Shown in pieces: positions 25,862-34,582 of a DNA stretch of 64,000 bases. The notes beneath the pieces are model-generated. The model worked only from the letters and a program-made list of their open reading frames with translations. It was not told the origin of the DNA and made no database searches. Each line of letters opens with the position of its first letter. Position 1 is the stretch's first letter. The position numbers and the translations under genes are program-made. Source of the stretch: JAAZKA01 sp034926225 (GTDB lineage: Bacteria > Bacillota > Clostridia > Oscillospirales > QAMX01); contig JAYFRF010000006.1 of the NCBI GenBank assembly GCA_034926225.1, forward strand, positions 1 to 64,000. The letters run 5' to 3'.

Positions 25862-27955
25862 TTATACGGCGCCGACGCCGAACAGCTTGAGCGTGATCGG
25901 GCTCTTTTCCTCGTCTACCACACGCACCGCCAGCACAGGGACGTCCGGGCGCGGGTTTTGCCACTCGCAGGCGTAAACCGTACGGGGGCCGTCGGCCGTT
26001 GAAAACTGTCCCGCGCGGCAAAAGTAGACCGCGGCCGCGCGGTAGGGGTCGGTCGGCGCGTACAGCGGCGACGGGCGTTTTTTGAGCGCGGCGGTATCGT
26101 CGTCGATATCGGCCGTATTCCCCGCGTCGCCCTGGGGACGGAAATAACAAGGCTCGGAGCGATACGCGCCCGTCATCACGGGAAATTCGACGGGAATGCG
26201 CAGCGTGAGCCCGTCGGCGTATTCGACGGCATACGAAGCAGGTATCATCGGCGCCGGGTCGAGGAAAAACCACGTTTGGATACGCCGCGCGGGGGTATTT
26301 TCCGCGGCATGGAAAAACACGAGCCGGTCGGCCTTCGTGCCGAGCGTGACATCACCGGAGGCGAGTCCGTTTTCCGCAAGTCGGTCAAGAATGTCCGCGG
26401 AAATCGAGGGGGAGGGAAGCGGCGCGCCTGCGACGTCCTGTTTTTCGGGCAAACAGAGCGCGGAAAGCGTCGACGGCGTGCCGTCAAAGCGAGGCGGGAT
26501 GTCGGTCTCCAGCGCGCGCAGCTCGGGCAGGAGCGCTTCGGCATCCGCGCGGAAGGCGCCGCGCAACGCGTCGCAGTAGTCGTCGCGCCATAAAACCGCG
26601 GCGGAGAACGCAAGCTCGTAAAACCATCCGTTATATCCGATTTCATATTCGGTCGGGACGCACCAGGTGGATACCTCCGCCCCCATCACATTGGGGGTAC
26701 GGGATCGCGTATCCCACTTTGCAATCTGCGAACCGAGGAAATTGCCGAATATCTCGGAAAAGCCCTTTTCGCAGAACTCTTTCTCTGTATGGCCTCCGTA
26801 GGAATAATACCAGTCGAGCATGACGATGTCGCGGGGAATGCGGTCGATGGCGGCATAGGTCGCGGGCATGGCGTAGCGGCGTCCATAACGGTCGACACGC
26901 TCCGGGATCTCCACGCCTCCGGTGGGGACGCCCTTAAAGCTCTCGAAATTCTGGAGCTTTTCCCCCCACATCATCACGCCGATACCGCGCTGCCGATAAA
27001 ACGCATACAGGCGGTTGATGTCCTGCGCGAGAAGCTCATGTCCGCTCTTTTTGCGGCACAGCGGGCATTCTCCCAGCACGCGGACTTCGTCATGCCCGAT
27101 CGAGACACGGCGCGGGCGTACCACCTCGAGGATTTCCGACGCGACCTCTTCATACAGCGTGTAGCTACGGTCATTGGACGGACAGTACGAATCCGGGTAA
27201 CGCTCGAATGGCCGCTCGGCTATGGAGCGGTCGGCAAGCGTCAGATAGTACGCGTGGCTCAAGCCCTGAATTTCCGGAATGATCTCCAGATGCAGCAGCG
27301 CCGCGTAATCGCAGATCTCCCGCAGCTGCGCTTTTGTCAGGCAGAAGCCGCCCGCAAGCTCGACATGGGTGGAGTCCTTCCAGTAAGCCTCGGACGCCTG
27401 CAGGCCCTGCGGCCCGCCCGTATGCGCGCGCGCCTCGCGGCAGAACCGCATCCACGCGCGGTTGACTTCGGGGTGGCTGTCGTAAAACACCCCGCCGCCG
27501 ATTTCCAGAAAGACGGCGCTATACTTCAGGCGCGCCGCGACGGTCAGAAAGCGTTTGAATTCGTCGATCGCGTCGGGCGGCGGGAGGTAAAGATGAATGC
27601 CGCGCAGGGGTTTATACGCCCAGTCCCTGATGCTCCCGGCCGGAAGCGTGTAGCCGTTATGCGTCGGGGTCAGAAGGGATAGGAGCGTCCACGCGCCGCG
27701 CGCGAGGGCATCCCCGTCCTTCCCCCGGAGCGTCACGCGGTCGGACAGCTCCAGCGCATACTCATCCGGGCGCGTCCATGCGGGTTCGAGCATAAGGACA
27801 ATGTCCGCGTCGCGGCATTCCCGCACGTCGATGCCCAACACACGTGCGATTTCGATGAAGCTCCCGACACAGGCCCCCTCTGCCGAGATAACGCGTGGAA
27901 ATGAAATCTCGCGGCTTGATAAATCGATGGACTGCGGCTTCGGAAATAGCGTCAT
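25862..27955 (-). CDS. Glycoside hydrolase family 20-like protein
   Basis: The 697-residue protein has an N-terminal GH20b-like domain (residues 1-110) and then a TIM barrel starting KPLRGIHLYLPPPDAIDEF. Barrel features include IPEIQGLSHAYY (225-237) and VSIGHDEV, whose Asp289-Glu290 pair matches the catalytic DE of beta-N-acetylhexosaminidases (usually GGDE). No signal peptide is seen, so it should act inside the cell on imported aminosugar oligosaccharides. The C-terminal 200 residues form a beta-rich domain I do not recognise. The nearby LplABC transporter is a plausible source of substrate. Confidence 0.75.
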   Translation of the reverse strand: MTLFPKPQSIDLSSREISFPRVISAEGACVGSFIEIARVLGIDVRECRDADIVLMLEPAWTRPDEYALELSDRVTLRGKDGDALARGAWTLLSLLTPTHNGYTLPAGSIRDWAYKPLRGIHLYLPPPDAIDEFKRFLTVAARLKYSAVFLEIGGGVFYDSHPEVNRAWMRFCREARAHTGGPQGLQASEAYWKDSTHVELAGGFCLTKAQLREICDYAALLHLEIIPEIQGLSHAYYLTLADRSIAERPFERYPDSYCPSNDRSYTLYEEVASEILEVVRPRRVSIGHDEVRVLGECPLCRKKSGHELLAQDINRLYAFYRQRGIGVMMWGEKLQNFESFKGVPTGGVEIPERVDRYGRRYAMPATYAAIDRIPRDIVMLDWYYSYGGHTEKEFCEKGFSEIFGNFLGSQIAKWDTRSRTPNVMGAEVSTWCVPTEYEIGYNGWFYELAFSAAVLWRDDYCDALRGAFRADAEALLPELRALETDIPPRFDGTPSTLSALCLPEKQDVAGAPLPSPSISADILDRLAENGLASGDVTLGTKADRLVFFHAAENTPARRIQTWFFLDPAPMIPASYAVEYADGLTLRIPVEFPVMTGAYRSEPCYFRPQGDAGNTADIDDDTAALKKRPSPLYAPTDPYRAAAVYFCRAGQFSTADGPRTVYACEWQNPRPDVPVLAVRVVDEEKSPITLKLFGVGAV

Positions 27956-28129
27956 AACCGTTTATCCCCTTTCATCGCTTTCAATCGATCCTAGTATAGC
28001 ATACGTGCAATAGGCTGTCCAGAATAAGCGGCATGTTTTTTATCCGGCAGGGGAACAGGTTTGCATGACGGAGCCGTGCGGATCGCCGGGGCATCTGCTG
28101 AACCCGCCTGAGGATATCGCAAAGGGCAT

Positions 28130-28172
28130 AAAAATACCGGCGCTGCCGCAAAAGGGCTGCGCCGGTATTTTT
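28130..28172. terminator. Bidirectional intrinsic terminator
   Basis: aaaaataccggcgc (28130-28143) and gcgccggtattttt (28159-28172) pair perfectly over 14 bp, with T-runs on both strands. It ends the TRAP transporter operon on the minus strand. The region 27956-28129 holds no gene. Confidence 0.85.
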
Positions 28173-28209
28173 TATTTGTTATCGCGGTTACACGCTTGCC
28201 CGCGGCGGT

Positions 28210-30201
28210 TCAGGACACGACGGCGGCGGTTTCCCTCCTGTGCAGAAGGTATTCCGCTACAGTGAGTCCGCCGAGTATAACAAGCCCGACGACGTCGGTC
28301 ACGAGTCCCGGAATCAGCAGGGACAGCCCCGCAGCGGCGAAGAGTACGCGTGCATACCACTTAAGCGAACGGAAGATGAAGCCATTGACGGCTACGGCCA
28401 CGCCGAAGATGCCCAGGACAGCGGTGACGCAGATCAGAGTCACCTCGAAGGCCGTGGTATTGATAAACAGCATGGAGGGGCTTAGCGCGAATATGTAGGG
28501 GACGATAAAGGCGGCGATGGCGAGCTTTGTCGCAACGAAGCCGGTCTTCATGGGGTTGCTCTTGGCGATGGCAGCGCCCGCGTAGGCGGCCAGCGCGACG
28601 GGCGGGGTGATATCGGCGACGATGCCGAAGTAGAAGACGAAGAAATGCGCCGCGATGGGGTTGATGCCGAGACGAACGAGAATCGGCGCGCAGGTCGCAG
28701 CCATAATGCAGTAATTCGCCGTCGTCGGCACGCCCATGCCGAGGATAATGCAGCAGATCATCGTCAAGAGCAGGCCGACCATGGGGATCCCGCCGCTGAG
28801 CTGGATGACGGTGCCGATGAGCTGGGAAGCAAGGCCGGTCACGGTGATGCAGCCGGCGATGACCCCGGCGACAGCGCAGGCCACGGCAACGGTGATGGTG
28901 CCGCGCCCGCCGCCGGCGAGAGCGTCGAGGAACTTTTTCGGCGTGATACGGGCGTCGCGGTCAAAAAGGCTCGCGATGATCGCGACGATGATCGCAATGG
29001 AGGCGGAGACCTGGATGGAACGGAGGTTTAAACTGACAAGCACCACCAGCACGACGATGGGCGCGAGGAGGTAGACCTTTTTCACCAGTTCACCCATCTT
29101 CGGCAGCTCTCTGCGCGGGATCCCGCGCAGCCCGCGCCGACGCGCCTCCAGGTGTACGGCGATGAAGATGCCGAGGAAATAGAGCATCGCCGGGAGGATC
29201 GCGCGCAGGGCGACCTCCCCGTAGGTCACGCCCATGTACTCGGCCATGAGGAAGGCGGCAGCACCCATGATGGGGGGCATGATCTGCCCGCCGGTGGAGG
29301 CGGCGGCTTCGACGGCGGCGGCGAATTCAGGGCGGTAGCCGGTTTTCTTCATCATGGGGATGGTGATCGAACCGGAGCCGACGGTATTGGCGACAGAGGA
29401 GCCGGAGGCCATGCCCTCAAGGGCGCTCGCGATTACGGCGACCTTCGCGGGGCCGCCCGACGCGGCGCCGGCCACACTGTTGGCGAGGCTGATGAAGAAA
29501 TTCGCAATGCCCGTCCGTTCGAGGAACGCGCCGAAGATGATAAAGACGACGATGAACTTCGCACAGACGTTGATAGGCGTCGAGAGGATGCCGGAGGTGG
29601 TATAGAACAGGCTGTAGATGAAGCGGGGAATGCTGATGCCGGTCGAGAACGCGTAGGCGACGAGCGTGCCGGCAACGACGAGAATGGGCATGCCGACGCA
29701 GCGGCGGCAAAGCTCGGCGACGACGAGGATGCCGATAATACCGGTGACGGTATAGGGCAGCGTCATTTTGGCGCTGCTCGTAATGGCGACGACGAAATCC
29801 TTATAGGTAAAGCAGTAATAGAAGAACGCGCCCGCGCCGAGCAGCATAATCACGACATCGTACCAGGGGAGATAGTTATCGCGAACATGCTTTTTGCTGG
29901 CCGGATAGGTCAGATATCCGAGAAGAATAATCAGTCCGACAAAGGCGGTCAGACGTATTTCCAGGGCGGCGGTACTGCACAGCGTGGAGATAACGCAATA
30001 GACGGAGAACGCCGCCATAATGACGTCGATTACGATTTTGGGCTTGCCCGACCAGATACGCGTATTGGACTCCCTGTCGTATTTACGCATAACGGCCTCG
30101 ACGTCGGCCATGGTACCGACGTCAGCCGCGTTTCCGGCGGAAGAAAGCCCGTCCGCGTCTGTCGCCGGTCTTTCTCGTTTTTCGTTTGCTTTATCGGACA
30201 T
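28210..30201 (-). CDS. TRAP transporter permease, 4TM/12TM fusion
   Basis: The 663-residue membrane protein fuses the small (DctQ-like) and large (DctM-like) TRAP permease subunits, as is usual for TAXI-type systems. A charged N-terminal tail of about 45 residues precedes about 16-18 membrane segments. Conserved motifs include EGMASGSSVANTVGSGSITI and GVPTTANYCIMAA, which belong to the TRAP large-subunit core. It imports an organic acid driven by a sodium or proton gradient, with the binding protein encoded just upstream. The substrate is not predictable. Confidence 0.92.
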   Translation of the reverse strand: MSDKANEKRERPATDADGLSSAGNAADVGTMADVEAVMRKYDRESNTRIWSGKPKIVIDVIMAAFSVYCVISTLCSTAALEIRLTAFVGLIILLGYLTYPASKKHVRDNYLPWYDVVIMLLGAGAFFYYCFTYKDFVVAITSSAKMTLPYTVTGIIGILVVAELCRRCVGMPILVVAGTLVAYAFSTGISIPRFIYSLFYTTSGILSTPINVCAKFIVVFIIFGAFLERTGIANFFISLANSVAGAASGGPAKVAVIASALEGMASGSSVANTVGSGSITIPMMKKTGYRPEFAAAVEAAASTGGQIMPPIMGAAAFLMAEYMGVTYGEVALRAILPAMLYFLGIFIAVHLEARRRGLRGIPRRELPKMGELVKKVYLLAPIVVLVVLVSLNLRSIQVSASIAIIVAIIASLFDRDARITPKKFLDALAGGGRGTITVAVACAVAGVIAGCITVTGLASQLIGTVIQLSGGIPMVGLLLTMICCIILGMGVPTTANYCIMAATCAPILVRLGINPIAAHFFVFYFGIVADITPPVALAAYAGAAIAKSNPMKTGFVATKLAIAAFIVPYIFALSPSMLFINTTAFEVTLICVTAVLGIFGVAVAVNGFIFRSLKWYARVLFAAAGLSLLIPGLVTDVVGLVILGGLTVAEYLLHRRETAAVVS

Positions 30202-30241
30202 GATATTCCTCCCAGGACGTTTTAGTTAACCTTTTGTACCT

Positions 30242-31186
30242 TTACTTGACCGGTACGGTGATCCCCTTTTCGGCGAAGTACTTCGCGGCGCCGGCATGAT
30301 ACGGCACATCGGTGATGGAGGACGCAAACTCAAGACTCAGCTCACCGCCCTTGGCGTGCGCTGCCGTGATATCGGACACGTTGTTGAAGATCGTAGAGAC
30401 GATGTCGTAGACCGCGGACTCGGACGCGTCGTCACGGACGATTAAGACGGCGCCGACGGCGACGGTGCTGCAGTCCTCGGGGGTATTATAGACGGAGGCG
30501 GGGATGGTGTAGGCGCTGTAGTAAGGGGAGGAAGCGATGAGCGCGTCGGTATGTTCTTTGTCAAGGCCGACGAGATAGATGCTCTGGCCGGCGGTGAGGG
30601 AGGTGATGGCGTTGGTAGGCGCACCGGCAACGATGAAGGCGGCATCGATCTTGCCGTCGGTCAGGCTGTCGACGCTGTCGGTGAAGTTCTGGTAGACGGG
30701 GGTGATATCCTTCTCGGTCAGTCCGTAGACGCCGAGAACGTCGATAGCGTTGAAGTAGACGCCGGAGCCGGGCGCGCCGATGGAGACATTCTTGCCGGCG
30801 AGGTCGGCGACGGACTTGATCTCAGGGTTGAGGGTCACGATCTGCACCTGCTCCATAAAGAGCGCGGCGACGACGGAGAAGTTGGTAACCGCTTCGCTAA
30901 AGAGGTTGGTACCGGCGTAGGCGTAGCTCATAACATCGGACTGTGCGAAGCCGAGCTGGGCTTCCCCGGCGCTGACATCCTCAATGTTCTGCTGAGAGCC
31001 GTTGGAGGTGATGGCATTGACTTTGGTGTTGGTCTTTTCGGAGACGAACTGCGCGAGAACGCTGCCGTAGCCGTAATAGGTGCCGGTATCGCTGCCCGTA
31101 ACGAGGGTCATCTTGGCGCCGCCGCAGGCGGAAAGCACGACGAGCATCATCATACATAAGATGACGGCGATAAGGCGCTTTTTCAT
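30242..31186 (-). CDS. TAXI family TRAP transporter solute-binding lipoprotein
   Basis: This 314-residue binding protein has a lipoprotein signal peptide with lipobox VLSAC (Cys21). The TAXI hallmark follows: LVTGSDTGTYYGYGSVLAQF, then SNGSQQNIEDVSAGEAQLGF and GAPGSGVYFNAIDVL. It delivers the ligand to the fused permease, whose gene starts 40 bp downstream. A good aaggagg precedes the start codon. Confidence 0.92.
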   Translation of the reverse strand: MKKRLIAVILCMMMLVVLSACGGAKMTLVTGSDTGTYYGYGSVLAQFVSEKTNTKVNAITSNGSQQNIEDVSAGEAQLGFAQSDVMSYAYAGTNLFSEAVTNFSVVAALFMEQVQIVTLNPEIKSVADLAGKNVSIGAPGSGVYFNAIDVLGVYGLTEKDITPVYQNFTDSVDSLTDGKIDAAFIVAGAPTNAITSLTAGQSIYLVGLDKEHTDALIASSPYYSAYTIPASVYNTPEDCSTVAVGAVLIVRDDASESAVYDIVSTIFNNVSDITAAHAKGGELSLEFASSITDVPYHAGAAKYFAEKGITVPVK

Positions 31187-31250
31187 TGGGGGGTTCCTCC
31201 TTAATGTTTCTTTCGTACTTCATTTCGCTATCGCAAAATGTATAATGGAT

Positions 31251-31279
31251 ATTATATAACAGGAATTTCCGCTTTTCAA
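31251..31279 (-). promoter_or_regulatory. Sigma-A promoter of the TRAP operon
   Basis: On the minus strand TTGAAA (31274-31279) and TATAAT (31251-31256) are 17 bp apart, 64 bp before the binding protein start codon. The rest of 31187-31398 is A/T-rich and holds no gene. Confidence 0.7.
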
Positions 31280-31398
31280 GATAATAAATGAATTATTATA
31301 AAGAACAGCGTCGAAAATTCACCGGTATGCGGATGCATAAATATACAATATCGCCAAAGTGCCCGACAAACCCTGCCAATTGCATCGCTGCGTAAGGG

Positions 31399-31920
31399 TC
31401 ATTTCCCCGCGTTCGTCAGTGTACGTACAAACGCGTCGATTTCACGGTTATCGTGCAATACGACGGTCTTCTCCCGATACGGTGCGACGCGGGATTTCGT
31501 CCCGTCCGCGCCGGTGTCATAGTTATTCGCCCATCGGAACATATTGGCAAGCATTCGCAGGCTTGGACGGTAAATGCACCATTCAATACCGAGGTTTTGC
31601 CGGAGCCAGCGGGTCAGGATACGCCTTTTCCGCACGGCCAGCGGGATCTCGAGCAGCACAACGATGTCCGCATGCGTCATGGCCTTCGCAAAGCACGCGC
31701 GACCGGCGTCCTCCATGACCCAAGCCCCCCGCGCGAGCATCTCACAGAAGATCGCGTCGCGTTCCTCCTCGGGCCTTTTGTGGTTCCCCCACGCTTCGGC
31801 GGGATCGACGACATACACCGCTTCGTCGAGGTGCAGGCAGGGAATCCCCGTTTGAGCCGCGATCCGGCGGGCGAGTGTGGATTTGCCGGAAGCTACGGAG
31901 CCTGTTATGTAGATTTTCAC
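31399..31920 (-). CDS. P-loop kinase-like protein (FlaR/AAA_17 type)
   Basis: The 173-residue protein starts with GTG 31920 (VKIYITGSVASGKSTLARRI) after a gggagg site; the longer in-frame upstream part lacks coding character. It has a Walker A GSVASGKST, then LDEAVYV and the lid-like RKRRILTRWLRQ arginines, as in small nucleoside/shikimate-type kinases and FlaR-like topology modulation proteins. It probably phosphorylates a small molecule. It is unlinked to the TRAP operon and ends near its promoter region. Confidence 0.72.
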   Translation of the reverse strand: MKIYITGSVASGKSTLARRIAAQTGIPCLHLDEAVYVVDPAEAWGNHKRPEEERDAIFCEMLARGAWVMEDAGRACFAKAMTHADIVVLLEIPLAVRKRRILTRWLRQNLGIEWCIYRPSLRMLANMFRWANNYDTGADGTKSRVAPYREKTVVLHDNREIDAFVRTLTNAGK

Positions 31921-32060
31921 GTTGTTCCTCCCGCGCAGGTTTTTCTTTAGGGTACCATACCGTACGGTTATTTTCAATCGTGTGATAAAACAAATACTAT
32001 CCCCCGGCACGGATAATTTTTTAACCTCATAACGGGGTTTCTCCCCCGCTCCGGCGTCCG

Positions 32061-32089
32061 TCACGGATGGGAAACCCTGCGCATAGGAT
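32061..32089 (+). promoter_or_regulatory. Candidate sigma-E promoter of the cotJ operon
   Basis: CATAGGAT (32082-32089) resembles the sigma-E -10 box (CATAnnnT). Fourteen bp upstream TCACGGA (32061-32067) is a poor but partial -35 match. The cotJ operon of Bacillus is sigma-E dependent, so a mother-cell promoter is expected here. Weak evidence from sequence alone. Confidence 0.35.
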
Positions 32090-32150
32090 AGACTGCCCCC
32101 CGAAATAACGAGCGCTGGCTCACGGGCGGGCAAATTATCATGGAAAGGAG

Positions 32151-32178
32151 TCCCTGCGGGCGATCAGCCTGTAGGGAG
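32151..32178 (+). promoter_or_regulatory. Hairpin covering the cotJA ribosome binding site
   Basis: tccctgcgggc (32151-32161) can pair with gcctgtaggga (32167-32177) over 11 positions, two of them G-U pairs. The right arm includes the gggag site that should serve ATG 32188. The structure could dampen cotJA translation until unfolded; this role is inferred. Confidence 0.45.
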
Positions 32179-32187
32179 TGCGGATAT

Positions 32188-32409
32188 ATGGCATATTTAG
32201 GCGCATTTCCCGTGATTGAGCAGATGCCGGATATGCGGAGCGTTCCCGAGACGCCAACGGTACCGGATCATCCGTGCATTCAGCTCGCGATGGCGTACGT
32301 GCCGCCACAGACATTTACCGACCTGTACGAGCCGGAGGTGGGCTTCGAGCGAGGCACGATCTTCAAGAGGCTCGACCTGCCGTATTTAGGAAAGGCGGTG
32401 GACGCATGA
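32188..32409 (+). CDS. cotJA: Spore coat associated protein CotJA
   Basis: The 73-residue protein MAYLGAFPVIEQMPDMRS has the CotJA core PCIQLAMAYVPPQTF and the FERGTIFKRLDLPYLG end. In Bacillus, CotJA and CotJC interact and are deposited into the inner coat in the mother cell. ATG 32188 follows gggag; the longer frame from 32140 lies in the leader hairpin. Its TGA overlaps the start of cotJB (ATGA), so the genes are coupled. Confidence 0.9.
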   Translation: MAYLGAFPVIEQMPDMRSVPETPTVPDHPCIQLAMAYVPPQTFTDLYEPEVGFERGTIFKRLDLPYLGKAVDA

Positions 32410-32666
32410 ACGAGAACGACCGTGAAGCCATGCTGAGGCGTGTGCAGATCGCAGGCTTTGCGATGCTGGACGCGAACCTATACCTCGACGCGCATCCGGA
32501 CGACGCGGCGGCGCTTGCATACTTCAAGAAATACCGCGATCTTACGCGGGAGACGACGGCGGCGTATGAGAAGAAATACGGTCCGCTGTCCGTGATGGCG
32601 TCGGACGGCAGCCCCTGGCCCTGGGTGAACAACCCGTGGCCGTGGGAGCTTGAAGCCAACGCGTAA
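32406..32666 (+). CDS. cotJB: Spore coat protein CotJB
   Basis: This 86-residue protein shows the CotJB pattern: a helix-rich N-terminal half (RRVQIAGFAMLDANLYLD), the tyrosine-containing centre, and the tryptophan/proline-rich tail SPWPWVNNPWPWE. It is the second gene of the cotJ operon and ends 15 bp before cotJC, with aaaggagg between them. Made in the mother cell, it is expected to reach the spore coat with CotJA and CotJC. Confidence 0.9.
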   Translation: MNENDREAMLRRVQIAGFAMLDANLYLDAHPDDAAALAYFKKYRDLTRETTAAYEKKYGPLSVMASDGSPWPWVNNPWPWELEANA

Positions 32667-32681
32667 AGGAGGGCTATAAGC

Positions 32682-32888
32682 ATGTGGAATTACAGTAAGA
32701 AACTACAGTATCCGGTAAAAATCACGAATCCCGACCCGCGTATCGCGCGACTGATCATCAGTCAACTCGGCGGACCGCACGGCGAGCTGGGCGCGGCGGA
32801 CCGATACCTGTCACAGCGTTACACGATGCCGTACGGAGAGGCCAAGGGCGTGCTGACAGATATTGGTACGGAAGAATTAGTACCATGA
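32682..32888 (+). CDS. cotJC: cotJC, 5' part (split by the inserted element)
   Basis: Residues 1-66 (MWNYSKKLQYPVKITNPDP to LTDIGTEEL) match the N-terminus of CotJC, a manganese-catalase-like spore coat protein. After codon 65-66 the reading frame enters the element and stops at TGA 32886. The break falls between Glu65 and His68 of the ExxH metal-binding motif, so this piece alone cannot be an enzyme. The remainder, in the matching phase, lies at 39719-40120. Joining the two at the shared GAATT gives a 197-residue protein close in length to Bacillus CotJC. Confidence 0.93.
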   Translation: MWNYSKKLQYPVKITNPDPRIARLIISQLGGPHGELGAADRYLSQRYTMPYGEAKGVLTDIGTEELVP

Positions 32889-32901
32889 GATTATCAGTGA
32901 C
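32860..32901. other. attL: left junction of the cotJC element
   Basis: cotJC sequence runs to gaaGAATT (core GAATT 32874-32878). After four bases the element arm accatgagattatcagtgac (32882-32901) follows. The arm is repeated inverted, base for base, at 39693-39712. The core is shared with attR. Confidence 0.9.
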
Positions 32902-32936
32902 GATACTATAATTGATAAAAGTAACCAGGCGGCAAG

Positions 32937-32962
32937 AGCGGTTTTTTTCGCCCGCTTTTTTT
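32937..32962 (+). terminator. Possible terminator inside the left end
   Basis: agcgg (32937-32941) and ccgct (32952-32956) form a short stem followed by a run of seven T. It would end transcripts that enter the element from cotJ and insulate the ger promoter that follows. Confidence 0.5.
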
Positions 32963-32981
32963 GTATCAAAATTACCGTGTA

Positions 32982-33010
32982 GAATAATACGTACGAAATA
33001 GCAGATACTA
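32982..33010 (+). promoter_or_regulatory. Candidate sigma-G promoter of the ger operon
   Basis: GAATA (32982-32986) and GATACTA (33004-33010) are 17 bp apart. They match the sigma-G consensus (GnATR, then CATnnTA) except for one base in the -10 box. The site lies 37 bp before the first ger codon. Germinant receptor operons are normally sigma-G controlled in the forespore. Confidence 0.6.
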
Positions 33011-33046
33011 TAGCATGACTATACTTGGATAGAAGGCGGTTGCGTT

Positions 33047-34582
33047 TTGTTTGAATTTTTAAATAAATCCCATAAACCCGCGAAGCGCCAATCAGCAGTG
33101 AGCAATGCGGAAGGGTTAATCCTTTCAGGCGACTTTGACGTGGATATATCAACCATTAAAGAGCTTTTTAGCAACAATGACGCGCTTAACGTGCGGCAAT
33201 TTAAAAGCAACTCAGGTAATCCGGTTAAATTTTGTATACTCAATATCGACGGCATGGTGAACCATGAAACCATAAACCAGCATATTATTCGACCAGTCCA
33301 TTCAACGGAGATTGAAAAAGGGCAGAAGAATATTGTTGATTTCCTCATTAATTCTGTATTAACGATAAATGATGTAATAAAAACACCGGATATTAACAAA
33401 ATTACAGAAGCGATTGTAGTCGGAGATACAATTCTTTTAACTGAAGGATCAAAGGATGCCATTTTGTTAAATACTAAGGGATTTATCCTACGTGCGGTTG
33501 TTGAACCTGACAGCGAAAAGATTCTGCGCGGACCACGGGAAGGGTTTACCGAAGGCTTACTGGTAAACTTGTCCATGCTGCAGCGCAGGATCGCATCACA
33601 GGACCTAAAAATGAAATTCAGGTACTTTGGTGAGAGAACAAAGACAAAGGCCTGCATCTGTTATATTGAAGGGATCGTAAACCAGCGGATTTTAGATGAG
33701 TTGAACAGACGCCTGGATAAATTCAACATGGATGGCGCTTTGGATACAAACTATCTTACAGAAATTATAAAAGATGCGCCGTATTCACCTATGAAAACTA
33801 TTGGAAACACCGAAAGGCCGGATATTGTAGCAGCAAAGCTGCTTGAAGGACGCATAGCGATCTTTTTAAATGGCAGCCCTGTAGTTTTAATGCTGCCTTA
33901 TCTTTTCATCGAAAACTTTCAAAGCAACGAAGATTACTATGTGAACTACTACTATTCATGTTTATCGAGAATGGTTCGTATTATTGCATACATTATTACA
34001 TTAACCGTCCCATCCCTTTATATTGCTATCGTGGGATACCATCAGGAGATGCTACCCACCCCCCTCTTAATTAGCCTGTCCACAGCCAGGGAAGCCGTCC
34101 CGTTTACAAGTATTATGGAAACCTTTATGATGGTTTTTGTCTTTATGATACTCTCAGAAACAGGCATCCGCATGCCGACAGGCATTGGCAACGCACTTAG
34201 TATTGTTGGCGCGCTTGTATTGGGTCAGGCCGCGGTTGATGCAAAAATAATCAGCGCACCGGTTATCATTATCGTGGCGTTAACCGGCGTTACCGGTTTG
34301 ATCAATCCCAGGTTAAACGCCTCAATCCTGGTATTCCGAGCGTTATTGCTTTTGTTGGCATCCGTATTGGGTATTTATGGTATAACTTTCGGCTTAATCG
34401 GGATATTACTTCATCTCTTCAAGATCCATTCCTTTGGTGTACCCTTCGTATCTGATTTATCTACGACCGATTTCCAGACGAACAAAGACATCCTGATCAG
34501 AGCGCCCTGGTGGAAGATGATACTGAGGCCGGATTTCGCAAGAGATAAAAGACGTATGAAGGGAAACGGTGATATGCCATGA
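33047..34582 (+). CDS. Spore germination protein, GerA (A subunit) family
   Basis: The 511-residue protein starts with TTG 33047, preceded by aaggcgg. Residues 1-285 form the soluble N-terminal domain, and about 290-460 hold four to five membrane segments with family motifs STAREAVPFTSIMETFMMV and RMPTGIGNALSIVGALVLGQ. It is the A subunit of a GerA-type nutrient receptor in the spore inner membrane, forming a complex with the B and C subunits encoded downstream. It overlaps gerC by 4 bp. Its germinant is unknown. Base composition is A+T-richer than the cotJ genes beside it. Confidence 0.93.
   Translation: MFEFLNKSHKPAKRQSAVSNAEGLILSGDFDVDISTIKELFSNNDALNVRQFKSNSGNPVKFCILNIDGMVNHETINQHIIRPVHSTEIEKGQKNIVDFLINSVLTINDVIKTPDINKITEAIVVGDTILLTEGSKDAILLNTKGFILRAVVEPDSEKILRGPREGFTEGLLVNLSMLQRRIASQDLKMKFRYFGERTKTKACICYIEGIVNQRILDELNRRLDKFNMDGALDTNYLTEIIKDAPYSPMKTIGNTERPDIVAAKLLEGRIAIFLNGSPVVLMLPYLFIENFQSNEDYYVNYYYSCLSRMVRIIAYIITLTVPSLYIAIVGYHQEMLPTPLLISLSTAREAVPFTSIMETFMMVFVFMILSETGIRMPTGIGNALSIVGALVLGQAAVDAKIISAPVIIIVALTGVTGLINPRLNASILVFRALLLLLASVLGIYGITFGLIGILLHLFKIHSFGVPFVSDLSTTDFQTNKDILIRAPWWKMILRPDFARDKRRMKGNGDMP

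Noticed and set aside
29152..30225. Long plus-strand frame of 357 codons rich in Asp, Gly and Arg
   Set aside because: It is the exact antisense of the TRAP permease gene; its composition reflects the hydrophobic codons of that gene and no start site or family fits.
31960..32150. Riboswitch in the G+C-rich leader before cotJA
   Set aside because: No conserved riboswitch core could be matched; only a local hairpin at the ribosome binding site is supported.
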